A stretch of 64,000 bases of DNA from Brachionus koreanus (Eukaryota; Rotifera; Eurotatoria; Ploima; Brachionidae), in the NCBI GenBank assembly GCA_016987375.1, contig PJRA01000444.1, positions 424,018 to 488,017 of the forward strand. Reading direction: 5' to 3'. Shown piece by piece: positions 45,895-56,669 of this stretch (within the stretch, counting starts at the first letter, position 1; the number at the start of each line of letters is the position of its first letter). Under the pieces are notes generated by a model. That model searched no databases and was not told where the DNA came from. It saw only the letters and a program-made list of their open reading frames with translations. The position numbers and the translations under genes are program-made.

Positions 45895-46023
45895 CTGTAC
45901 TATGAACATAATTAGAAAGGTATGTTTTAATAATAAAATAAAGAGTAACATGTAGCCAAGAGCCGTTGTCCCAAGGACAAGATAAATATCTGCGCTGGAC
46001 TTGTTGATAAGGATTAATTTGTC
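45895..46023 (-). other. Candidate isolated exon (coding or 5' UTR)
   Basis: Bounded by a good acceptor (CTATATTTAG) and donor (CAG|GTAGCT) on the minus strand; 129 nt, a multiple of three. One frame is fully open and hydrophobic (DIYLVLGTTALGYMLLFILL), a second frame is open too, and the segment has higher GC than its flanks. It may be a membrane-segment exon of a small gene or a 5' UTR exon of the NIDO/AMOP/VWD gene that starts at 45682. I cannot choose between these. Confidence 0.3.
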
Positions 46024-46564
46024 CTAAATATAGAGAAAAATATGTAAAATATATCATTTAAATTTTGACATATTTGAATTTCTTAAAATTTTATGAAAAG
46101 TGTTATTTTGTTATTGTAATACAATATTTAAAGCCGTTTTGAAAAAAAAAATAAAAATGATTTTTCTTATTTGTTAAAAAATGTTTTTAACACGAATAGA
46201 GATCAGTGTTAACATTGTCATTGAATAGAAAAAAAGTTCCAAATTTCAAAAAAACAACAATAAAAAAAATATATATGTATGCATAGAGGAAAAATTCGGA
46301 TTTTTTTCTTTTTTTTTCCAAAAAAAATAAAATCTTTTGTATTTTTATTCAAGCTTTAAAGACTCTTGAGCAACAAAAAAAAAAGAAACGTTTAAATTTT
46401 TTATTTTTTAATTTGTCTTTTAAGTAATAAGTTGTTGATTGAGTTTTTTTACAGGTAGAACATTTATTGTTTAGAAAAAAAAAGCTTAATAAATAAACAT
46501 GTTTTGAAGAAATTTTATTTTTATGTTGCCTGATTTTTTAATTGTGAAATAATGAAATAAACGA

Positions 46565-46730
46565 ATCCGTAAAAGACCCGTGTTCGACACTTGTATCATT
46601 TCATAGCTGCACTTATAGTGCTCGGCCCACAGAGTGTCTTGTATGTAGCTTAGTGAACGAATATATAAGCTATTCCGTTCACCGGCATAGTCTCAACAAA
46701 ACGATCCAAGTGGATTCGCATGAAAACAAA
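46565..46730. ncRNA. Candidate structured RNA: four consecutive hairpins
   Basis: Within 150 bp of higher GC than the flanks, the sequence can fold into GTG-TTCGA-CAC (46589-46599), GCACT-TAT-AGTGC (46610-46622), GTGAACG..TATTCCGTTCAC (46652-46681) and ATCC-AAGT-GGAT (46705-46716). No tRNA, U1-U6 or hammerhead core matched what I know. It could be an unrecognised ncRNA or a transposon end. Confidence 0.25.
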
Positions 46731-47084
46731 ATATTTTGTTTTCTATTCAGAATATGTAACTTAAGTCACAAAGTTAAGTTCTACTTTAGAATAATAGCTC
46801 AAGGTTTGACTATAAAAGAGAAAAAAATATTTTATTTTTTTTCTTCAAAATTAATATACTTGCTTATTGGATTACAAAAAAAAATTGAGTAATTGTAATA
46901 TGATTTTTGACCAAATTAATAAACTTAGCTAAATATGATATTTTATAGATTTTTTTTATTTAATAAAAAATAAAATAGAAAATCTAATCTCTAAACAAAA
47001 ATGCTAATCTTAACCAAATATGTAATTCTTAACCGAGAAAAAATAAACATACTTTTTGAATAAGATAACTATGCTTTTGATCGG

Positions 47085-47093
47085 TATAAATAG
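47085..47093 (+). promoter_or_regulatory. Possible TATA box of the lysozyme gene
   Basis: GGTATAAATAGAGC is a near-ideal TATA box. About 55 bp downstream is a donor-like AAA|GTGAGT (47139 region), and an acceptor TATATTTAG ends right at the lysozyme ATG (47511). A short non-coding first exon with a roughly 370-nt intron would connect them. Confidence 0.35.
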
Positions 47094-47511
47094 AGCTGTG
47101 TGGGCAATTTTTTATTGCTTGTTGCCTGGCTTTGAAAGTGAGTTTTGTGTCAAATAGTGGAAGGAATTAATTGAAAATGTCAAAAAACTAATCAGATAAT
47201 TGAAGCTAATTAAGAAAGTTATGAAATAGTTATGAAAAATATTTTTCTATCCTTGGCCTGCTAGAGGCTTTAGACAAAAAGTCTGGCTTCAATTGAATTG
47301 CAACTAAAAATCAAACTTGCTGACTAAATTAATTTTAATAGAAATACGTAATTTAGTTTAAGTTTTATTGAGACTTCTAAAGGACTAGAACCGAAAAACA
47401 AATAGACAAAAAATTTTCATAACCCATATTTTAAATAGAATAGAACAATAGAAAGAACATGATACTTTTTAGAGAGTGACAATTAAATTTAATCAGAAGC
47501 CCTATATTTAG

Positions 47512-48519
47512 ATGATAGTCACAATAGGAATATTTTTGCTTATAAATTGCTGCTATGCTCAAAATTTCATAAAAGTTGAAAATTTCCATCCGCCAAATGG
47601 TTATCAGCCAGTGAGAGGCTTCGAGCCGCCTAACTATCAAAATGCCTATTTCAATCAACTAAATTATCAACAAAAAAATCCTCAAAATGTAAATAATTAT
47701 CCTCACTATGTACACCATTCCAATCAAAATTACAAGGCAAATTGGTATCCTCAGAACGGTCCGGAATCCTGGAGACGGACTCCACCTTCTACAAGATGTA
47801 AACCATTTTTCAATTTTTTCTTTAATAAAATATTTCTATTCATTCAGTCACTACCACTACAAAATGGACTGGATGGACTCAACCAAACACTAGGTACACT
47901 ACACCTGCGACTTTCTCATTTCCATCAGCGACTACATCTACTACAACAGTTGACTGGAAAAAGATTTTTTTGAGTTCAGGCTCAACTGTTAAGACAAATT
48001 TCATTGACACTGTACAAAACGGACTTAATCCGAGCTTTGGTGTAAATGATCAGTGTCTTAAGTGTTTATGTTTTGTATTTAGCTGTAAAAATTGATGTTT
48101 TTAAAATGAAAAAATTTTTTTTTGAAAGATTGAGTCATGGTGTAGTGATGTAGGATGTGTCATGGATCAAGGGTCTTTGTCTTGTGGATGGTATCAACTC
48201 AAGTACGAGTACTGGTTGGACTGTGGTCAACCAGGTGGTGGATGGAAAGAATGCTCTAATTCGAAACAGTGCGCTGAAGGATGTGTGCGAAACTACATGA
48301 ATAGATATTGTAAATTTATCAGAAAAAAAAATCATTTTTAACCTTCTTCAATTAGCTTCGTTTTGTTCGTTAGGATCAACATGTGCTCATATGGGACGTA
48401 TTCACAATGGCGGACCAAATGGTTGTGCTAATAACAACACTGAATATTACGGATGGCTAATTGAGAGATGTCTTAAAAGACAAGCGCCATACGAAAAAAT
48501 AGACACTTTATATAATTAG
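47512..48519 (+). CDS. Invertebrate-type (i-type) lysozyme with N-terminal extension
   Basis: Exons 47512-47797, 47848-48074, 48129-48309, 48356-48519; 858 nt, 285 residues. Signal MIVTIGIFLLINCCYAQ; then about 145 residues rich in Asn/Tyr/Pro, followed by a Thr/Trp stretch, not found in typical i-lysozymes; then the destabilase/i-lysozyme domain (about residues 164-275): CLKCLCFIESWCSDVGC carries the catalytic Glu in the IES position, MDQGSLSCGWYQLKYEYW carries the catalytic Asp, and CVRNYMNRY and ARIHNGGPxGC-like GRIHNGGPNGC close it. Fourteen or more Cys give the usual disulfide-rich fold. Expected activity: muramidase, possibly isopeptidase, in gut digestion or antibacterial defence. The extension may anchor the enzyme to mucus or cuticle; that is speculative. 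Confidence 0.9.
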
Positions 48520-49380
48520 ATGTTTTATTCAAAAGAGTTTTTTTACTAAGTTAAATTTTTAAAAAATTATTAATAGATTTAATTATGCAGATTTTTTGGC
48601 TTTAAATCACCTTTCTTTTTTTCTTAAATCATTAATTATAAGAAGTATTTCAAAACCAGTTTAGTTTTTTTTATTTTTTTTAAATTCAGAATAGCACAAT
48701 TAGTTTGTGTGTATATTTTGAGCTCTTGATGAAGAGCTTAAAAAAATAAAATTCAAAATTTGTATTATTTGCTAAGAATAAAAAAAAGAAATTTCTTCTA
48801 AAATATTTTTGTATCAATAAGATTTTGGATATAAATTATTGACAAATGCATTTTATGCAATTATCTTGATCGTTTAATTAATTTAATTTTACCAATTCAG
48901 AAACAAAAAATATTTTCTAAATGAAATATTATTTTTAAAATAATTTAGAATTGAGAAAAATATAAACATAATTTTTTATTTTTAAAAAAAATAAAATATT
49001 GCTTTAATGACTATTAATTTCATCTTGAAAGCAAGTTCGAGTGAAATTTTCAAAATTTATACTATCCGCCCATCATCTTAATGAACTCTTAGAAAATTAA
49101 TTTTTAATTTTATTTCATTGCTTGAAGAAATTTTTTTTTTCTTCGAATAGCAAAATTTGCTATTCTGTAAGCCAAATTACTTGAATAAACTAAAGTTCTC
49201 GAGCTTTTGAAAAAGGCTTCATTATTTGAATGGATTACAAAAGAATTTATTTTTTTTGTTGCAATTTCCTAAACTAACTTAGAGAGCACAGAATTAAAAA
49301 TCTAAATCCATGATGAATAATCCTCTTAGACTATTTCATATTACCTGCAATTAAATTTTTTGTTTGGAATTTTTTTTAAA
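48520..49380. other. Intergenic, no feature recognised
   Basis: Spacer between the lysozyme and the first caveolin gene; an AATAAA signal at about 48747 may end the lysozyme mRNA. Confidence 0.5.
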
Positions 49381-50055
49381 ATGTCTCAATTTGATTTAAT
49401 TGAAAGAGATCCAAAAAAAATTAACAAATTTGTCCAGGTTTTGTTCATTTTATTTCTCGTCCTATTTTAAATTTTAATCAAGATTTATTTTCATGATGTG
49501 ATTGCCGAGCCTGACTATACACATTCTGAGGACACGTAATCTAAAAACTATGAAAAATAAAGAATAAACTTAAATTTTTCAGTCTTTGGTCATCTTCAAT
49601 TGAGTTGTTTAAATGCTCGAAAAATATTGTATATAAAGTAATGACCAGTGTGATGTCAATAGGATTGTCTTTATACTGCGGTTGCTATCTAGGACTTGAC
49701 TCATTTTTTAATATATGGTTACTTTCACCTTGCATAAAATATCAATCAATTTGGCTACAGTTTTTAAAGAAAACTTTTGCAATATTACTTGCACGTAATT
49801 TTAAAATTTAAAATATTTCTCTGATTAAATTCATTCATTTATCAAGTTATTTTGGCTCCTTTTGCAGATGCATTTGGTCTATTCTTAAGTAGAATTGGAG
49901 TTAAACATGCTGAAGAAAGAATTTTGAAAAAATCTTCTTCTATATCCAGCAATGTAATGTATACAAAGAGATGCGACAGCAGTTTGTCTACTAAATCTAA
50001 ATTTAGCACACAAACATGTGAAGAAATTATTCAATGTGCACAAAACATGGATTAA
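49381..50055 (+). CDS. Caveolin family protein, copy A
   Basis: Exons 49381-49437, 49483-49535, 49583-49794, 49847-50055; 531 nt, 176 residues. Caveolins are hairpin membrane proteins that scaffold caveolae. Seen: FDLIERDPKKINKFVQ (equivalent of the INRDPKxLN start), the signature-like YFHDVIAEPDYTHSED (FEDVIAEPxGTHS in vertebrates), a hydrophobic hairpin (VMTSVMSIGLSLYCGCYLGL then FFNIWLLSPCI), and APFADAFGLFLSRIGV matching the conserved C-terminal block. The C-terminal 50 residues are unique, Ser-rich and with several Cys. It is the most divergent of three tandem copies: the CVWRN..F motif of copies B and C is replaced by SLWSSSIELFKC. An acceptor at 49868 would also fit but would delete the conserved LAPFAD block. 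Confidence 0.8.
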
Positions 50056-50361
50056 GCTTAACATTAGATTATAGTCAAATTTTTATTTTGAAATTTTTGC
50101 AAAAATTTATTAATAAAATATTTTAAATTTTGTGTAATATCTAAACAAAATTTGAGTCAAAAGTTCACACATGATACAAGACAAGATTAAAAAATTTTAT
50201 TAAGCAATTGTCAATAAAAGAGAGATTGACCCAAAAAAATTGGACATTTGATCCTAATTTCTTCTAAATAAAATGGAATTACGATTGACTTTGTTTTTAT
50301 ATCGTTTTAATGATAAATTTTTTTTCAAACAAAAAAATTTATAATAAATCGCCAAACTGAA

Positions 50362-50623
50362 GTTTATGATCAAATTAAAATGATCATGCTCAATTGAAAA
50401 AAGGTTTAAAATATTTTTGAGTAAACATTCTATGTTGATCTTAATTTTCTAGTTGTGCAAATTTCTGCAAAGATCTCTGAATGCAAAATAGTTGGATATG
50501 ATTTAACATGTTATGCTACACATGAAAACGTTTCTCTGCATTAAATTTTTCATTTAAAAAACTTGTTAAAAATTTGTATAAAAAATTATATTTGAGCATG
50601 ATCATTAAATTTTGATCATAAAC
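50362..50623. mobile_element. MITE with about 35-bp inverted repeats
   Basis: The left end GTTTATGATCAAATTAAAAT followed by GATCATGCTCAA is mirrored at the right by TTGAGCATGATCATTAAATT followed by TTGATCATAAAC. There is no ORF inside the 262 bp. A related fragment (ATTTATGATCAAAT) occurs at 20512. Superfamily not assigned. Confidence 0.7.
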
Positions 50624-52432
50624 ATGTCTAATAAATTTTGGTATAAATTCTTTTTTGTGTATAAATTTAAAATTTAAAGTTATTGATTGAGTCTAGATTT
50701 AATTTAAATTAAAAAATTAAAAAGGTATAAAAGACATCAATATTGCATTTGAATGAAATTTTTATTTATTTGTTTATTATTGTATTTCAAAATTCGAAAT
50801 GTTCAATAATTTTTAATTTTTGAAAATTATTAATTACACTATTTTTTTTTTTTGTTGTTTAAAAAAATTAAATAATTTGTTATTTTTAAAAGTTTTCTAT
50901 GAATTAAAAAATAAATAATTGAAAAAAGCTTTGCCTACTTTTACTTTATTTTCAATTTTCAATGTCATCGAATATTGTTTTGGAAAAAGAATTAAGTTAT
51001 TTATAGTTTATTTTTGTTTATAAAAATATCTTTTTAAAATTAAAAAAAAATCTTATTAAAACACACATTGCATTTCAAGTTTTTTTTCATCAATTTTCTT
51101 TGTAACACGCAATTTGAAGTAAAAGGGATTGTCTTTATTGAATGCCTTAATAAATAAAACAAAATTTAAATATAAGTAAAAGGAAAATCAGTTGATCAAA
51201 ATTAGCACACACAAAAAAACATAAAATAAATTTTTTATTAATTACTTAACTCAAATCAGTTTTATACAAATTACTATTATTCAACTTTAAAATAAAGAAA
51301 AATTTAGAAAAAATAAAATCCTTGGTAAATTGATTAAGCTATTTTAGAAATGCTAATTTAAGACAGCTATTTTTTCTGCATGCCATTTTAACCTTTTTTC
51401 ACACATTGTTTAATTGATAATGCTATTTTGATAATTACTTTTTTAAAGCTTTATTGAATAAATAAATTTTTTTGTTAAAAATTATTGTTTCATTAAATAA
51501 GCATTTAAAAATTAATAGATTTTACTTTTGAAAATTAAATTTTTACTGATTTATTTTGCATCCTTTTTATCTGAAATCAAATTTTTAAAGCTCAATTAAT
51601 TTAATAAAGCTATTTTTTTGTTCACCAAATAATTTCAGAGAGTTTTTTTGATTTTCTAAAAAATTGCACAAAAAATCAAAAATCTAAAAATTATTTTCAT
51701 TTTGCCTTTTTGGAAATTTGATACTTTAACATAGATTCATTTGATGTTCATTTTTTGCTTTTTTTTACTAATCTTTTGGTTTGCCGGTTAAACTTAATAT
51801 GTTGATTTATGACCGATTTTGGCTTATTTTTCCTATATTGTAATCTTTTTTTTAACAAAAGATTTATTTTTTTAAAAGATATGTTCTTTGTAACTAAGAA
51901 GCTAAGGAAAATAATTGTTTTAAAAATTAGTCAACAAAATTTTATTTTTAATCAAAAGTGAAATTGAAAAATAATAGTTTTATTTATTAAATAAGAAATT
52001 TAGAGTGCCACTACTAGCAGTGTGCTATTATAATTTAATTTTTCAAGAAATTTAAAACCAATATGCATATATATAAAATATTTTCAATTTAATTATTAAA
52101 AATAAAACCCTCAGCCGTTAATTTTTTTAATCATGTTTAATAGTGATTTTAATTTGTCCCTAGTATTTATTAATTGTTATGGAAACTCATTATTAAATTA
52201 AAGATCACAATTACATAAGAAAATAATACAATTTTTCTTACTTTTTTATCATCGTTTAAATTACTGTAAATATTTGTAAAACTATTATATCAATAATCAA
52301 ATATTTATTTTTTCAATAAATCCTCGACCATGTAATCGATGATTTAGCATACTCTTATCAAATAGTACCATGACAACTGAGAAATTTTTCTTATAAATAC
52401 ATCTTGAGATAAAATTTGAAAAATGAGAAAAA
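50624..52432. other. Intergenic, no gene recognised
   Basis: Extremely AT-rich spacer between caveolin copies A and B. A TATAAATA motif at about 52392 lies about 40 bp before the copy B start codon. Nothing else was seen. Confidence 0.4.
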
Positions 52433-53054
52433 ATGTCAACCCAAGTGAATTTGATCAATCGCGATCCTAATGTATTGAACAATCATGTCCAAGTAAATTA
52501 ACTAGCTATACATTAAAAATACAATTAGAAAAAAAATTAAAACAGGTTATGTTTGATGATGTGCTGGCTGAGCCGGAGGGTGCTCATTCAATAGATTGTG
52601 TGTGGCGCAATTCGTTCAAGTGTTTCAATTGTGGTCGAAATGCATGCTACAAAATTTTGACATTTATCTGCGGCTTACCAATAGGTAAACAAATTAAAAA
52701 GTCAAAATAAAAATTCAAAACTTTAAAATTAAAAGCCTTATTCTGGGGTTGTTTGTTTGCTATGGTCTCATTTTCAGAGATATGGTGTATAACTCCGCAA
52801 ATGCGGTGCTTGCATGTTACTCTTTATTCAGTCAAAAAAATTCTCTCCATTGTTCTATCAAGTAATTATCTCAAAATAAAAAAAAGAATAAAAAAAAATT
52901 AAAAAAAAAAGGTGTTTTTGGTCCTATAATGGAAACATACGGTTTGATATTCAGTCGTATTCACATCACTCAGTCTCATGGTGATCCACCAAAGCCGCTT
53001 GGCAGTTTGCCTGGCAACCCGCCGCGAAACGGAGTAAGACCATTCAAAAATTAA
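52433..53054 (+). CDS. Caveolin family protein, copy B
   Basis: Exons 52433-52492, 52546-52684, 52736-52861, 52912-53054; 468 nt, 155 residues. VNLINRDPNVLNNHVQ and FDDVLAEPEGAHSIDCVW match the caveolin N-terminal signature. The membrane hairpin is FICGLPIALFWGCLFAMVSF then SEIWCITPQMRCL, closely paralleling vertebrate [39 protein letters not shown] is the conserved C-terminal block, followed by a Pro/Gly-rich tail. Cysteines flank the hairpin as potential palmitoylation sites. The intron before the C-terminal block is shared with A and C; the intron inside the hairpin (after GLPI) is unique to B. Confidence 0.88.
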
Positions 53055-53376
53055 TCAACATCATTAACTTCAGTTTACATTCAATTTAAATCTCTCAAAC
53101 CTTGATTGATTTACATGACTTTAAAATCAATAAAATTTATTCACGAAATAAAACTAAAAATTTAAAAGTTTTATTTTAATTAAATCAAAATCTCAAATGA
53201 CGCACAGGTTTTACTTGCTGTAGATCCGTGCCGTAATCAAGTCCCCTAAGCAGATTAAACACATCTCATGCAATCAATTAAGTCATAAAGTTGAATTTTC
53301 TTTATTTAAAAAGAAAAAATTTTTCTATTTGTTTTTTGAATTTTTAAAATAATTGAAAAAAAAATTTTTTTCCGAA
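53055..53376. other. Short intergenic spacer
   Basis: 322 bp between caveolin copies B and C with an AATAAA-type signal (about 53128); nothing else recognised. Confidence 0.5.
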
Positions 53377-53916
53377 ATGTCAGTTAGACCAGAGATTGAT
53401 TTGATAAATAGAGATCCGAATGACATGAACAATTACATACAGGTCGAGTTCGACGACGTGTTCGCCGAGCCGACCGGCACCCATTCGGCTGCTTGTGTGT
53501 GGCGCAACTCTTACAAGTGTTTCACTTGCGGCAAAAATGTCTGCTACAAACTGATGACCTTTTTCTGCGGCATATGCATAGCACTGGCATGGGGTTGCGC
53601 CTTTGCCCAAATATCATTCTCGGTAATTTGGTGCTTTGCGCCGTACCTCCGAGCAATTCACATAATTCTCTATCCGTTCAAGAAAATATATTCAATTATT
53701 CTTGCTTGTAAATTTTTTTTAATAATTATTTTTAATTTCTTTTTACTAAAAAAAAATTAAATAAAAAAAGCATTCCTTGGACCATTGGTTGAGACATTCG
53801 GACTGATATTCTCAAGAATTCATGTGACAAATTCGCAAGGAGTACCGCCCAAGCCAATCGATGCAATTGATAACGATGATGGTCAAAGACCTGGCCGCGT
53901 CAGGAATTTCAAATAA
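53377..53916 (+). CDS. Caveolin family protein, copy C
   Basis: Two exons, 53377-53707 and 53771-53916; 477 nt, 158 residues. INRDPNDMNNYIQ, EFDDVFAEPTGTHSAACVW and FFCGICIALAWGCAFAQISF followed by SVIWCFAPYLR, then [19 protein letters not shown] give the full caveolin layout. It has markedly higher GC and fewer introns than copies A and B: the N-terminal intron after YIQ and the hairpin intron are absent, while the last, phase-1 intron is retained. The three copies share strand and spacing, indicating local duplication. Confidence 0.92.
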
Positions 53917-54066
53917 TAAAATTTACTTGGCTGTTTTACTATAATATAATATATTCTATAAGAAACGCTTATTTTCTATTTTTTTTAGATATTTATTTTA
54001 AGTATTTAAAATTACTAACAAATTTTTTAATATTTTATTTATTAGAAATATTTTTATTAATTAAAT
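53917..54066. other. 3' flank of caveolin copy C
   Basis: AT-rich 3' flank; no distinct feature. Confidence 0.4.
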
Positions 54067-55390
54067 AAAAGTTGGTATTGTGAAGTTCAAATACAAACAA
54101 AAAACAATTTTATCTATTTTGATAGATTAGAATCTCCTAAAATAATTTTTTAGTTGATAACTGCAAGAATGATTGAATATATTTTTTATCTAAAATAAAA
54201 TTTTTAGTTGATTTTTCTTTAAGGAAATAAAATCAATAATCAATTAAAATCTTATTGAGGCTTTAATTTTGGTCTTTTTTTTTGCATAAGAAACAGATTT
54301 TTAGTAAAAAAGGGGCAAAAAAGTATGTTGCACTATTTTGTAATATCTTTTTTAAAATATTTTATTTTAATAGATTTTTTTTAAATCGTTTTTTCCAATA
54401 TTTTTCTTTTATGTAGAATTTTGCACAAATTGTACATATTTTGCAGACTTGCACAATAAGTGAAACAACAGCAGTTTCATCTGCAGAAAAAATTAATGAC
54501 TGTTAAAACTCGAGTTACAATATTTTTTACTTTTTGAATTAGAAGTTTTGCATGAAATGCCATTTGAACTAATAATAATTTTTTAAAATTTTTTTTTACA
54601 TAGCCTTCTTCATTTTTCTTTTCTGTCTGACTTATTTTTGTTGAAAATAAATACAGACGCAAGGAGAAACCTACCATGGATGAATTCCAAATAAGGATAT
54701 TTTTCTTAAAATGAAGCATGTATTCATTCAAATTGTACGGAATAAAGTGGAAATTCCACCTTGGACACAACATCACCTTTTTTTGCAAAGCGTTCTCTAT
54801 TCAAGACTGCACGGTCTAGTTTAGGCGAGTCCAACCATTGATTTCTGTTTACATAATTTAGAAAATAGATTATAAAATATGTTTTCATCAAAAGTTGTGC
54901 TCCGTCTGAAAAACATTCACTGAGCATTCGGTTTGTCTATCTGGTCCTTTTTTCTTCTCAAGACTCAACAAAAAAAGAAGTTTCATTGTGACAAAATTTC
55001 AAAATTCTTACCAAATAATACAAATTAAACTTGAAAAAAAATTTAACTCTGTTTTAACTATATTTAAATTAAGGGCTTTGTGAAATTTTATTCAAAACTT
55101 TCAATACAAGAAGTAAAAAATCTTTTAGCTCTTGTTCTACTAGTCATAAATTTGTTCTGTAGATGAAACAAAGTGAAGAAACTGTTGTTTCACCTATTGC
55201 TTATGTCTGCAAAATCGGTAAAAATTAATTGCGATTTATTTTCAATATTATTATATTATTATACTAAACAACAATTGTTTCACTTTGTTTTATCTGCAGA
55301 ACAAATTTATGACTGTTAAAACTAGAGTTACAATATTTTTTACTTTTTGAATTGGAAGTTTTGCATGAAATTTCACAATGCCTAAATTAA
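54067..55390. repeat. Inverted-repeat element cluster
   Basis: A segment GTGAAGTTCAAATACAAAC (about 54075) recurs at 62537 in a similar context. 54473-54565 and 55288-55378 are direct copies (ATCTGCAGAA..GACTGTTAAAACT..). An inverted copy at about 55075-55180 pairs with 55288-55382 so that TTGTGAAATTT ends face outward. Several nested MITE-like insertions are the simplest reading. An open minus frame (54927-54724, SPKLDRAVLNRERFAKKGDV) inside may be a transposase scrap. Confidence 0.5.
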
Positions 55391-55525
55391 GGGTGAATTC
55401 AATCAATTATTTATTAAAAATTAAATTAATTTTTTTAAAATTGTTTTGTAACTATGCAAATATCTAAAATAAAGACTTTTATAGTAAATCATTATTCAAA
55501 AAATAAAAGAAATTTTTTGTTTAAA

Positions 55526-56288
55526 TTAATAGGTTTTGTAAGACTGATCGACAAATTGAGGATTTGTCGATGGTGGTAAAACGGGAAGTATTTGGCCACC
55601 ATTTGGGCCCATATTCGATGAAAAATTCATGTTATTGACAGGTTGAGCCATTGAGTTGTATGGCATTGGTTGATACATTGGTTGATACATTCCACTTTGT
55701 TGATTTAAGTTGTTTGGCATGTAAGCAGGCGGCTTTGTTTCATTTGTGATATTAATGGTTGTATTTGCATGAGGTAATGTGGGCGGTTTACTGACCACTT
55801 GTCCTCTATTTTTTTTAGATTTGCAACACTTAATGCAGATTACAACTATTGCTACTATTATGCAAGGCGAACAGAATAATAGCACTAAGCCGACTCTAGA
55901 AACAAGAGAATTTTTTTTCAATTATTAAATATTGCAATTAATTTTTGAATTAACTTACATAAGCCATACCCACCATGAAATTGAATAATCATCATCATAA
56001 TCAAGACTTGTGCAGCACGCGGCAGAAATTGAACTTGGATATGAAATTGAACAACATCGATCTGAACAACTAAACAAAAATTAATTTTGATTTTTTATAA
56101 AGAATTAATTACTAAGTTATGAAAGAAGTTGAATATTGACCATTTGGATAATATCTACAGTTCTCACTAGAGCTTATTCGCTTTAATAGAAATAAAATAA
56201 TTTTCATTAAAATAATATTAATTTATTTTTAATTTACTTGGACCAAATAAGCTAATGAAATTAAAAAAATAATTGCTAAATTTTTCAT
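55526..56288 (-). CDS. Small Cys-rich single-pass protein with Pro/Tyr-rich tail, copy 1
   Basis: Exons 56288-56238, 56180-56113, 56069-55959, 55895-55526; 600 nt, 199 residues. Signal MKNLAIIFLISLAYLVQ encoded by its own exon; Cys-rich ectodomain of about 55 residues (NCRYYPNG..YCSDRCCSIS..SAACC); TM (VGLVLLFCSPCIIVAIVVIC) followed by a CCKSKK stop-transfer; and a 95-residue cytosolic tail with KPPAYMP and repeated YQPM motifs. The layout resembles Shisa, CYYR1 and WBP1/VOPP1 proteins, whose proline-rich PPxY tails bind WW-domain proteins such as NEDD4. Exact family not settled. Confidence 0.75.
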
Positions 56289-56669
56289 TTCTTATAAAAA
56301 TTAAAAAATTCAAATGAAATTTTTATTATATATTTCAATGCATAAAGTAATGATGTTGATTAATTTGCGTAATTAAACCATAAACATCAATATACTAAAT
56401 AGCTTCAGCCCTTTATTATGCTTATTAAGTTTTAGTTGTTTTAGTTTTAGTAACCTTGGAATTTAAAACAAAATGAAATGTTTGATTGTTTAAATTTCAA
56501 CAATACTTGGAAAAAATTGAAATTTTTTTTCAATCAAGTTAATGTCGGAATTTCAGTTAATTTTGAATCAGTAGAAAAAATCAATTAAATTTTTTGTTAC
56601 TTTTAAGTTTATTTAAAATTTAGATTTTTTAAAATAAAATAATTTCATACTATCAAGTTTTTGTTTAGA

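Noticed and set aside
45895..46023. Resemblance of the hydrophobic frame to a cytochrome c oxidase 7A-type subunit
   Set aside because: Only overall hydrophobic pattern fits; no start exon or diagnostic residues found.
46585..46600. TTCGA motif suggestive of a tRNA B box
   Set aside because: No matching A box, acceptor stem or anticodon arm could be drawn around it.
54724..54927. Minus frame ending in KVEFPLYSVQFE as a host exon
   Set aside because: Embedded in a cluster of inverted-repeat elements with no splice partners seen; more likely transposon remnant.
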